The translations under genes and the position numbers were made by a program. A stretch of DNA of 64,000 nucleotides from the NCBI RefSeq assembly GCF_021134715.1, contig NC_060024.1, forward strand, positions 11,098,001 to 11,162,000, written 5' to 3'. Below, one piece after another: positions 49,601 to 59,612 of the stretch (position 1 is the first letter of the stretch; every line of letters begins with the position of its first letter). The notes beneath the pieces were generated by a model. That model was not told the DNA's origin, did not search any database, and saw only the letters and a list, made by a program, of their open reading frames with translations. This DNA comes from Daphnia pulex. Lineage: Eukaryota > Arthropoda > Branchiopoda > Diplostraca > Daphniidae.

Positions 49601-51116
49601 CGAAGAAACAAAACTAAATAGGCAGGCAGCCCCCCAGTCGGTGTGTATAGGGTGGATTTCTCCACTCACGAAAAAGAAAAAAAAGAGGTCTATAGCATAT
49701 CTAGATGTCTATCCCATATGAGGAGAGAGAAAGAGAACGAAGAGAAGAAGAAAAAAACAAACACTGTGTGTGAGGAGATAGAAAAGAATTTCGGGAATGC
49801 CTGAAATTCCCGGCGAGTCAACATGAGCCTTGACGTCGGCGTTTGCGGCTCGTTTGGTCGCTGCCCGGACCGCGACACGGATGAAAAGGTAATCAAAAAT
49901 TGTTTGTTATTATTATTATTCATTTTTGCTTCCCTTTTCCCACTTTTATAGTTTTTTTTTGTTTTTTTTTTAACTCAGCGCTGTTTACACTTTGCACCAA
50001 TCAGAGAAATCAAAACATCATTTGGAAAGACAAAGAGAAGAAACAAGAAGCTTTGCTAAAGAAATTTAATTTTTTAATGCTTGTTTACTCGTAGATTTCG
50101 AGGCCCAGGTGTGTGTCTGGGACCCGACGCACCTGACGTCAGAATTAATAAATAACAAGAGACTCCCACCCGGAGACTCTCTCCTTTGTCGCTGGCAGGG
50201 AGGGGGGGGGGGATACGCAATAAAAGTGGATGGATGATTGACATGTGGATTGGAATGAAAAGAAAATTCCCAAACGAGAGGGAAATTACGAACGAAAAAA
50301 AAAAATCAATTTCTCCCCGTTTTCGGATAACGACACTGGGAATAAGGGAGCTCTGGAATATGACTAGCGTCTCTCATCATATCTAACTCAAAAAGAAAAG
50401 AAGAAATAAATATATATCAAAAAAGGGAGGAGGATATAACATCTGGTCGCCAGAAGTTCACCTCCCTTTCAAGAGGGGGTTAAAGCACTTAGAAATGAAA
50501 ATCGACAAAAATTGTAATAATATCAGAGCGAAAGAAGGGGGACACAACAAAAAATAAAATGAAAAGAGTTAAAAAGTCCCTTTCATTTTCTTCTTTCAGG
50601 CCGTCATTATTTGTCGCCGGATGATATTCAAGCGAGAAAGAAAAAGAAAAAAGTTAGAAAATGAGATCCAACAGAAACCGAAGAAGAGAAAAAAAAAACC
50701 TCCGAGACTATAAGCAGCCCCATAAATCCAATTAGATATCCGCTCAGAGCCCATTTCTTTGGCTATGCAGAGTCGCATCTGGTGAGCATCAAAAGACGTG
50801 AGTCTGCTCGGCCCTGTGTGCGTGTGTTGCTGGTCCGCAACTCGCACGGCAGGAAGTTGTACATATCCTCAATTCTTACTACTAGACGATTCCACCCTGG
50901 CCTGGAAAGGTGCACCGGTCTGATTTTTCTTTTTCGGTTAGAAAACGGAAGGGAAAACGAAAAAGCAAGAGCTGCTGTAATAGAACTTTCGCTTCGTTCC
51001 CGAGAAAGGAAAAGTAGACCTCTTATTTAACGCGATTGGAAATGGAGAAATGGAGGTCGCACTTTACGGTAACAACATGGGGACCCGTTACGTTCCAAAA
51101 CTCATTGTCTCCACCA

Positions 51117-51136
51117 TGTGTGTGTGTGTGTGTGTG
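51117..51136. repeat. (TG)n microsatellite
   Basis: An uninterrupted TG dinucleotide tract of about 20 bases. Confidence 0.85.
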
Positions 51137-52533
51137 TTGAGGACAAGGGTCTCAACAGAGCTCCTGTGTCTATGGCACTTGTCTATTTTTAGGGACGGCG
51201 TCTCCAAGTCGTCGTCGTCTAAACTTTTTTCCTCTTTTTTTTTTTCTTCTTTTAATTTTATTTTGCTTATTTGGCGTCGTCGTCTACTTTTTTTTTTCCT
51301 TTTTTCGTTTCGGGGGTTGACATTCGGTATCATCCATTTCTGCCCCCGCAGTGATGGAATAGCGCGGACCAGCGAGTTTCAACTTTGAAGTCATCGCTGT
51401 GCTATCATCCATACACCCCCTAGCCGACCCCCCTCCCGCCTTTTTTTTTCCAGAGGAGAGAAAGTGTGTAGACGATAGGTGTGTGTTGTAGATTGTCAGC
51501 GGATCCTCCTTCCCTAACAAACCCCTACCCCACCCCCCTCTCTTCTTCTTCTTCAAAAAATGTGTATACCAACAACAGTTGACATTGGTTTAAAAAAGTC
51601 GAAGAAGAGAGAGAGAAGCTGAGAGACTGATGCGCCTGTGGAGAGTTGCAACGAGACACACAAACAGCCACCAGATAGAAAAAGTTCGAACGAGCGAGAA
51701 AGAAAAAGGGAAAGATGTCAAGTCGTTGATGGATCGGGATGTTTCTACCGACGGAGCAAACCCTCGTCGCACACGATCTATCTTCACTCCTCATGTCGGT
51801 CAACGGAGACGCACACATACAGAGCGGAAAAGAAGAAGGAGAAGAAGAGTGTGTACGTATGTGTGGGGGAGTCCAAAATAAGCCACAGTTGACTCAGTCT
51901 GGCGACAAAATAAAATACGCAAAAATTTTCAAAATTAACCTAGAATTTAGTAGCCTTCCCCAATAAGATATTTTGGTCTCATACATTTGCAACGCGCTGT
52001 ATTATTACGATAATAATTATCGCCATTTTTCAAATATTAATTCAAAATTGGCGCGGTGAAAGCAATTTCAAATGCACGCTCCTGACATCTAGCGAACAAA
52101 AAGCAAACAACGCACAACTTGTGCCCACCTGTTTGGTTGTTGATATTCCAAGTCCACAACAACATACAAACTGGGATTTGGAGCTCGACATTGTCCCAAA
52201 AAACGACCTCGATTCAAAAGGAGCGTTGCAATAAGGAGGCGCGACCTACTTGCCCCATCATGAACACTAAAGAGGCAAAAAGTGGTAGGTAGTACAGTTA
52301 TAAACATGTTCAATCGCCCGATGGGATTGCTGGTCGACTAAAAACGTTTCGAATCCTCCAGGGTAAATACACGTCGACTAACATTCACGCCACGTTATTT
52401 GACAGTTCAACACACACGCCCGACTCAGCTAACAAGCTGCTGACGTGAATTTCTTCCATTAAGGTGTGTGCTGAAAAGCAATACAACATTAAAGTGGACA
52501 GAAATAAAACAAAAGTTTTCGTCTTGAATTAAG

Positions 52534-55004
52534 ATGGCTGTTGTCAACATGAGAGACAGCAGGGAGTCAGCTTCTTCGCCAACTTTTTTGGCACCCAGGT
52601 ACACACTTGCATAAAAATGTTATTTTCAAACAAAACAAAACACACCTAACCTCTATTTCTTTTGTCAGCCCACCAGAATGGACTTGGATGTCGTTTCCCA
52701 GACGTTACCTCATTGCAATTATGGCCTTTTTTGGATTCTTCAACATCTACTCTCTGCGAGTGAACTTGTCCATTGCAATTGTGGCCATGACTGAGAACCG
52801 GACAACAATCCATGCAAATGGAACCATTGGATATGTGAGACTTTACAATAGGCCTGCACACAGTTTTCAATTTAAACATTTGCTTTTTGTTTGCACAGGA
52901 CCAAGACTTCCCATGGAGTTCTAAAGAGCAAGGCCTTTTGTTAAGTTCATTCTTCTACGGTTACATCACTACTCAATTGCTGGGAGGCTGGTTAGCTCCA
53001 AAAATGGGCGCAGGCAAACTCTATGGATTGGGGATTCTCACAACTGCTGTATTGACTTTGCTGACTCCCCTAATTGCTGATTTTGGTCTAGTGCCATTAG
53101 TTGCCATCCGCATTTTGGAGGGAATTTTCGAGGTATGCAATAATTGAGGATAAAATCAATGAGGATAAAATTCGTTCAAAACTAAACCACTAAACCACTA
53201 GGGGGTCACGTTCCCAGCGATGCACGCTCTCTGGAGTAGGTGGGCCCCACCCCTTGAACGGAGTAAACTAGTTACGATAGCCTACTCAGGAAGCTATTTC
53301 GGCACGGTCGTTTCAATGGGAGTTTGCGGATTACTGGCTGAACACCTCGGATGGGCTTCCATATTTTACGTCTCAGGTAATTCAGAAAAAAACAAACAAA
53401 AGTAAAGCATCGAAAATCGTCAACATCATTTTGATTGCAGGTACTTTTGCCGTCCTCTGGTGGATTCTGTGGTTCGTTTTGGTGAAAGAATCTCCCCAAG
53501 AAGATCGTTTTATCAAAAGAACGGAACTGGATTACATTTCAAATTGCCTCGGCTCAACGGCTGATCAACATGTATACAACACGCTCAAAAAATGCCAAAA
53601 TCAAAATTTCATCTCTAATTGTTTTCTCTTTTTTCTTTCTTCAGAAATTAAGTGTGCCTTGGAAATCAATACTGACGTCATTACCCGTTTGGGCGACCGT
53701 AGCCGCTCACTTCGCCGAAAACTGGGGATTTTACACGCTTTTAACACAACTTCCAACATTCCTGAGCGGTATTAATCTTGTTTTGACACTTTAGAAAAAA
53801 AGATTAATAGCTAATGAAACATTCTGACTAAATTTGACAGATACGTCTGACCTCAAACTGGATAAAACAGGATTCCTTGCTGCCATACCGTATCTGGCCA
53901 TGGCCATAATCGTTCAGACGGGTGGCCAGCTGGCCGACTGGCTCAGATCAAGATGGCGTGTCGAAACCACAAAAGTCAGTAAACATTTAAGATTTCAAAT
54001 ACGAGCCGAATAATAACTTTTCCTTCGCCCACTTACAGGTTCGAAAAATCTTTACGTGCGGGGCTTTCGTTGCCCAAACGATCTTCATGCTCGCCACGGC
54101 TTACACTCACGCGGTAACAGCAGCAATCATCTGTTTAACCATTGCAGTTGGTTTTGGAGGATTCGCGTGGTCTGGATTTAGGTAAAAAATTTTAACAACA
54201 ATTTTTCCCCCATAGTAAACATGCCTATCATATTTCTATTCTTGTTATTTTTTAGTGTCAACCATTTAGATATTGCGCCTCAATACGCATCGCTCATCAT
54301 GGGATTATCGAATACCGTGGCAACCCTCCCCGGCATTGTGAGCCCCGCCCTAACTGGCTACATTGTTCAAAACAAGGTGATTCCAATTTCTCGCCTGTAA
54401 ATTTTCGGAGGAAAAAAAAGCATGGGTTGCAAATGTTTTACACTACTAACAAGTTAAAATTGCATGGGATAAGATAAGCTGACAATTGGAATTGGTCTTT
54501 TGGTTAGACGGAAGAGGGATGGCATATGGTGTTCATGATAAGCTCCATGATCTATTTATCCGGAGCGAGCTTTTACTGTTTCGGCGCCAGTGGGAAATTA
54601 CAAGCATGGGCCAGCCAGTCATCCCGACCTCGCAACTTTTTAGACTCGCTAAGTGGCCAGTCCGAGACGACGGCGTTCCTCCAAGAGACGGACGGAGAAT
54701 AAAATAAAAAGTGCCTTCAATAAAATCTGAATAGACTAACCCGGAAGAAAATCAGAACTTTTTGGGTTTAATTCGCACAATCGTCCTCAAAGAACTCCTA
54801 TTGCTCATCGCCATTACTTCCAATGTGATTTTACAGACTTCCAGCGAGTGGCATCTTGTGTTCTACATCTCAGCCGGCATTTACATGATTGGTTGTGTAT
54901 TCTACGCTTTTGCTGCATCGGGAAATCGACAGTCATGGTCCCAACCCACTGAAGATACTGACCCTAAAACAGGAAATACTCTGGCACTGGACTCTGTCAA
55001 CTAG
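52534..55004 (+). CDS. SLC17-family (sialin/VGLUT-like) MFS anion transporter, distal-end isoform
   Basis: Ten exons: 52534-52598, 52669-52834, 52899-53132, 53202-53376, 53441-53571, 53645-53768, 53841-53974, 54039-54181, 54256-54376 and last exon 54837-55004. They give 486 residues with agreeing phases. Twelve membrane segments are expected. Family marks are [20 protein letters not shown], a glycosylated first loop (NRT and NGT), [19 protein letters not shown], and [17 protein letters not shown], which includes the His and the ERS motif typical of SLC17. The protein likely moves organic anions or phosphate with sodium or protons across the plasma or lysosomal membrane; the substrate cannot be read from sequence. 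The last exon supplies the final membrane segment ([20 protein letters not shown]) and a short tail. A second, competing last exon lies upstream and is listed separately. Confidence 0.9.
54508..54702 (+). CDS. Alternative last exon of the SLC17-like transporter
   Basis: After a TGGTTAG acceptor, in the same phase 0 as the exon ending at 54376, this block encodes [20 protein letters not shown], then [15 protein letters not shown] and a 40-residue tail ending TDGE before a stop. It is clearly homologous to the distal last exon ([19 protein letters not shown]...[13 protein letters not shown]), but its cytosolic tail is longer and different. AATAAA occurs just after the stop and again at about 54719. 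Use of this exon gives a 495-residue isoform. The two cannot both be included because each carries a stop codon. The pair arose by terminal-exon duplication. Confidence 0.85.
   Translation, partial: TEEGWHMVFMISSMIYLSGASFYCFGASGKLQAWASQSSRPRNFLDSLSGQSETTAFLQETDGE
54719..54724 (+). terminator. Polyadenylation signal of the proximal isoform
   Basis: AATAAA about 17 bases after the proximal stop and before the acceptor of the distal last exon, allowing a transcript that ends here. Confidence 0.5.
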
Positions 55005-56659
55005 ACGACGAAAAAATCTGAGATGAAATTGACGCTCTCTGTTGCTAGAACTTTTGATACGAACCTATTGACGAATTTAATGTTACATGATCTGATATTT
55101 AATGATAGTACGCCCACAAAAGATGAAAGAATAAGATGTTTTCAATCTATGTTTCGGTGCCTTTAAAATATAATTCCGTATAATTTATCTCAATTGAACA
55201 GAATTTTTCCTCTTGAAATATTTTGTCTCACACTACCAAAATCAATAATCTCATTTCTCAAGTATGAATGGACTGTTGAAAGGTTATCAAGAACCACTGG
55301 CAATGAATATTACGGTTAAGCAATTTGTGAAAAGTTTGTGCTTTCTGTATAAGGAAATACCTGAGGTGAGATACAAGCCCAAATAGAGAAGGCAAAAATT
55401 TCAGGATAACTGATATGCAGCAACAACACAAACAACACATGAATATGCATGAACAGTTTTGAACCTGCTTTAAAAAAACCTGATCGTATTCTTTTTTTGG
55501 TCAACAGACTACTTGAAATAGTCTAATCAAATTTCTTCAAGGTACTGGTGGTACAACACAACTCTTGTAGCAGAAAGTAATTGATCAAGTCCTACCTTTC
55601 AAGATGTGCTGGATGTAGGACACCGATGAGTTCTTGTAAAGCCCCAATCTTGACAGCAGTAGCAGCAGCAGCAGTAGCACCTTGACAGAAGTATCACATC
55701 AAGTTGTGCTCCTTTAGAAACACACTGTTAAATAGTGTTTGTTTTGAACAAGGTTCCAAGTTAAAGAAACTAGAGACACTTTTCCAGAGGCACTGTAGGG
55801 AATATTTTAACACGTGGTCTTTGGTAATACAGCCAATATTCGAAAACTTAGCGTTTCTTGGTCCAAGGCAGGCATTACAGCAGTAGCAGTACCCACAGTA
55901 AAATACCGTTTCTACAATAGTTTAATTGAAATTCATACGTATGTGGCCTAAGTCAACAATCACTAACAGAACGTATGTGGATACTGGATAGTTCGACAAC
56001 TCACAAATTTCATGTCTTACCCGACAAGAAGCACGAACATTTCTGGCAATGCGCGCCAAATTGAAATAACATGTAATTAATGCAACATTGCAACTTATTT
56101 CGAAGTTTTTTTATTTCATTTTCCATTTTCCAATAAAATGAAATGATCGATCTTTCATTCTTTCGGATCTTTCATTCTAAATTTAACTCTGCTGCTGATT
56201 AAGAGATAAAGTAATGGAAAATTCATTATCTGTTGTAATTTCACAATTTTTTTTAAGAATACTGGTTTGACAAGGGGCAAAGTAATACAGAATAATAATT
56301 GACATAATTTCCTTTCTCTGCCAGAAGAATAGAGAGAGATTATTATTATTATATTACTGTGCCAGGGGTGTGGAGGTATGACTAGAGTCTGTAGCCCATA
56401 GCCAAAAATTAAAAATTAATCATGTGGCAAAAAATGTTGTTTGAAAAGCACAGGTTATTGTTAGATCAGAAAAAGTTCAAAATTCGGGTTTTCGTACCTA
56501 CTTTGGCTTGGAGCAAATATCAGCGAACACATCAGCATAACAGGTTTTTCTAGATCAAGCCAGAATAAGCATTGAAATTTATATGGGGACAAACCATTCG
56601 GATCAGTTGGAGTGAGAACTCAGACCATTAACATCATATCTCCTTGTTCGGTCGAAATA
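55005..56659. other. Intergenic region between transporter and carboxylesterase
   Basis: About 1.65 kb without a supported gene. It contains a short CAG/CAGTAG-rich stretch near 55651-55680. The 3' UTR of the distal transporter isoform and the esterase promoter must lie here; no clear TATA box was found. Confidence 0.4.
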
Positions 56660-59113
56660 ATGAATTTTGTTGAACTTTTGTGCTATTTTAACGTGTGTGC
56701 GCTCTCAGATCGCTCGCCAATTGTGACAATTCCGGCGCTCGGTGAAGTGCGTGGGTCGAAAATGATTTCTTCATCCAGACGAAGTTTTTTTGCTTTCAGA
56801 GGTATTCCGTACGCCAAATCTCCTGTGGGAGAGCTTCGTTTTAAGGTCACTCTAACGCAAATTTAAAAATATCGTTGTTAACACCATCATGTAACATGGG
56901 AAAATTTAGGATCCCGTACCTGTCGATCCGTGGTTTGGAAATATCCTTGATGCAAGTCGAGAGGAATCGCCTTGTATACAATATAATGGGATGTTGCAAA
57001 AGTTTATGGGTGTCGAAGATTGTCTAACGTTGAACATCTACACGCACAATGTAGGCTGGTCTTTCTATCCAACATTTTCGTGAAATTTAACTTGGATAAC
57101 TTAGATGACAAAATTAAAAAAAAAAACCTGTTTTCGGTTAATATTTGCACGTAGTTGGTTTCTGACGACCCGAGACCAGTTATGGTGTATATTCATCCCG
57201 GTTCGTTTTTCTTTGGAAGTGCCGGGGCGACAACTGATCTAGCAGGTCCTGGTTATTTCCTTGATCGAAACATCGTCCTTGTGACAGTGCAATATAGACT
57301 TGGCTCTTTTGGTTGGTAGGCCTACATGTTTCAGCTTAAAGATGAATCACTAAATCCTATTATAAAATGCTTTTATTTTTACAACAGGTTTTTTAAGCAC
57401 TGAAGATAGTGAAGCTCCTGGAAACTACGGTCTTTTAGATCAGACCATGGCTTTAAAGTATAATTTTTTTAATAATAAACATTTGATCCGCTTTATGATT
57501 TCCCTACAATATTTGCATTTGATTTTCGACCAAGATGGGTGCGTGAGCATATTCGCTCTTTCGATGGTAATCCCAATTCCGTTACACTTTTCGGATCGAG
57601 CGCTGGCGGTGTCAGTGTCCATTACCATTTATTATCTCCACATTCCAAAGGTAAGGCAGCAAGGAAATCGATTTCTGATGTTGAAACACCAATTTAAAAA
57701 ATCTGCAAGTCAAAATAAAAATTCCGTTGGTTACTACATTGCAGGACTGTTTCATCGGGCGATTTCTCAGTCGGGCACATCGCTAAACTCTTGGGCGATC
57801 AAAAAATCTGTTGGGCAGTATACCCGAAAATTGGCCAATTATTTGAATTGCCCCCAATCGAATTCCAATGAATTATTGGCATGTTTGCGAGAAAAACCAG
57901 CCAGGCAAGTAGTTCAATTCCAAAAAAAAATCGAGGTAAAAATATGGATTTAAAAAAAATCGCCCAAGAATTTTTTACATTAACTAGAAAAAAAAACACG
58001 ACTTTAACATCTTGTTACAGATAATGCAAGTTTTTCCGGTTGGATTTGGACCTCGTGTTGATGTCGAGAGGGAATCCCCGTTTCTTCCAGCCAAGCCAAG
58101 AATTCTCATGGAATCAAAGCAAATCAATTCAGTGCCTGTCATTATTGGAACTAACAGAAACGAAGGCGGTTCAATGATCCGTAGTAAGTCTGAAATTCCG
58201 CAAATGGCATCTGAAATTCGTTGATTTCCAATTATGAATTTTTGGTGTGTACTAGGGCTTCTTTCTAGAAACGGTAGGCTATTAAATAAATTTGTGGAAA
58301 ACCCCGTTAAATACTTTAGCTACATGACGGGCATGGAAAGTGACGACGACCATCGCGACCGTCAAAACCTCAAGATTCTAAACGAGATATTAACTCGTTA
58401 CTACAGTATAGGTGACCCGCGTCAGCCGCATCAGTTGAATGAGCTGGGCGATGTAACAAAACATGCACCATTTCCACACTTAAACTTTACATTACATAAC
58501 TTGTTGCGTCACTGTTTCAGCTATTCACAGACTACATGTTCCATCAAGATATTGACCATTCCGCTCAGTTGCTCAGCAAATATAGCGAACAACCCATTTA
58601 CTATTATTTCTACAACCACAGTTTACATATTTCGATAAATAGATTTATGGGGATATCAACTGAGGTCGACCTGGGTACGCCTTAAATACTTAAATCATAA
58701 TAAATAAATTATAACTACCTTTGTTAACCATTTCTATCCAATTGTTTGTGTAGGCAGCGGTCATGCATCGGAACTGCTACTTATGTTTTCCAACGTGTTC
58801 TTTCCTCGACTGCATTCGCTGAAGGATTTGAAAGTTTCAAACATGTTACTCGATTTATGGACTTCATTCGCAAGCGATGGGTATATTAACTATAATAGTC
58901 AAAAAGCAAATTACCCATTCATCTTTTTGGTTTGAAAATTGTGAAAACTGCAGTGTACCTCGGAGTGATTTCTTACCTAGTGATTGGATCCCTACTACGG
59001 AAAGCCAGACACGATATCTCAGGATAGAAGCTGCACATCCTTCCATGGTGAACGACTCGCTGCCATTTCATGAACGCTTACAATTTTGGAGAGATAAGTT
59101 GAACCGAATTTAG
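56660..59113 (+). CDS. Carboxylesterase (COE family, alpha/beta hydrolase)
   Basis: Eleven exons (56660-56845, 56910-57050, 57155-57311, 57388-57457, 57535-57650, 57745-57935, 58021-58183, 58256-58452, 58521-58674, 58754-58880, 58954-59113) give 553 residues, the usual length. Landmarks in order are [48 protein letters not shown], the nucleophile elbow GSSAGG with Ser207, Glu335 in TNRNEGGS, and His462 in [12 protein letters not shown]. It ends [20 protein letters not shown]. The Ser-Glu-His triad is intact, so it should hydrolyse carboxylic esters, unlike neuroligins. The oxyanion-hole HGG reads HPG ([10 protein letters not shown]), which may affect catalysis. The N-terminus is a weak signal peptide, so secretion is unsure and an upstream first exon is possible. 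Substrate (xenobiotic, lipid or juvenoid) unknown. Confidence 0.85.
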
Positions 59114-59612
59114 TAAAAGTTTTCTTGCCACATTTCGTAATCTTATTTAACACGCATAACGTAATACAAGTTCGTCGTACATTGGAATACGTCAGACGAT
59201 ACGCATGTGGCTTTTTCTGCGTCATTTCCACGGACTTACCGTGTCGTATTCATCTGGTGTCAAGCGTTCTTAATAGTGTTCTTCTGGTCCAGTACAATAG
59301 AGCCAACGTAATTTTTGGTTGAGCGCATCCTGCAAAACTCGAAACATACCAATTTGTTATAACCAAGGGGATCCGTTGGTGAAGATAAAGGTAGTGGGTT
59401 GAACAACGGATGTACGGGATTCACGATAACGATATCAATTACAATTTAGCTACCTGCAAAGATCCTATCTAGGATCAGCTGTCTGCAAAATTGTTGTCGT
59501 GAAATTTCTGGAATGAATCAAACTGAAAATAATGACTGTTAATTTCTTCAATTATTCTTTTAATTATCAAATAAAAGAGAACTACACAACGATATTGTAA
59601 TTAGGAAGTTAG
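59114..59612. other. Convergent 3' gap between esterase and ABCG gene
   Basis: About 500 bases between two convergent stop codons. It should carry both 3' UTRs. No coding remnant or repeat is visible. Confidence 0.45.

Larger units (their letters stand above)
39971..52533. other. 12.5 kb non-coding region downstream of vestigial
   Basis: No gene is supported over this whole stretch, the longest empty region here. It is dense in simple repeats: poly-G at 46016-46035, GAA near 46590-46612, CT near 47588-47602, GT near 51117-51136, and several poly-A/T runs. A CGTGGGAAA (Su(H)-like) occurs at about 48953-48961 and TGACGTCA at 50134-50141. It could hold vestigial 3' UTR sequence close to 40 kb and distal enhancers beyond. 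Splice-like blocks at 49811-49889 and 50095 onward were examined and not accepted. Confidence 0.45.

Noticed and set aside
49811-50230. Possible extra coding exons: an ATG-led block MSLDVGVCGSFGRC ending at a donor at 49889, and a block at 50095 reading FEAQVCVWDP after an acceptor, at first taken as the vestigial C-terminus
   Set aside because: The true vestigial end (LEA...KDLYWF, stop at 39970) was found far closer and in phase. The two blocks do not join each other in a long frame and match no family.
58234-58270. Apparent in-frame stop at the start of carboxylesterase exon 8
   Set aside because: Using the acceptor at 58254-58255 gives [11 protein letters not shown] in frame; the stop belonged to a wrong splice choice.
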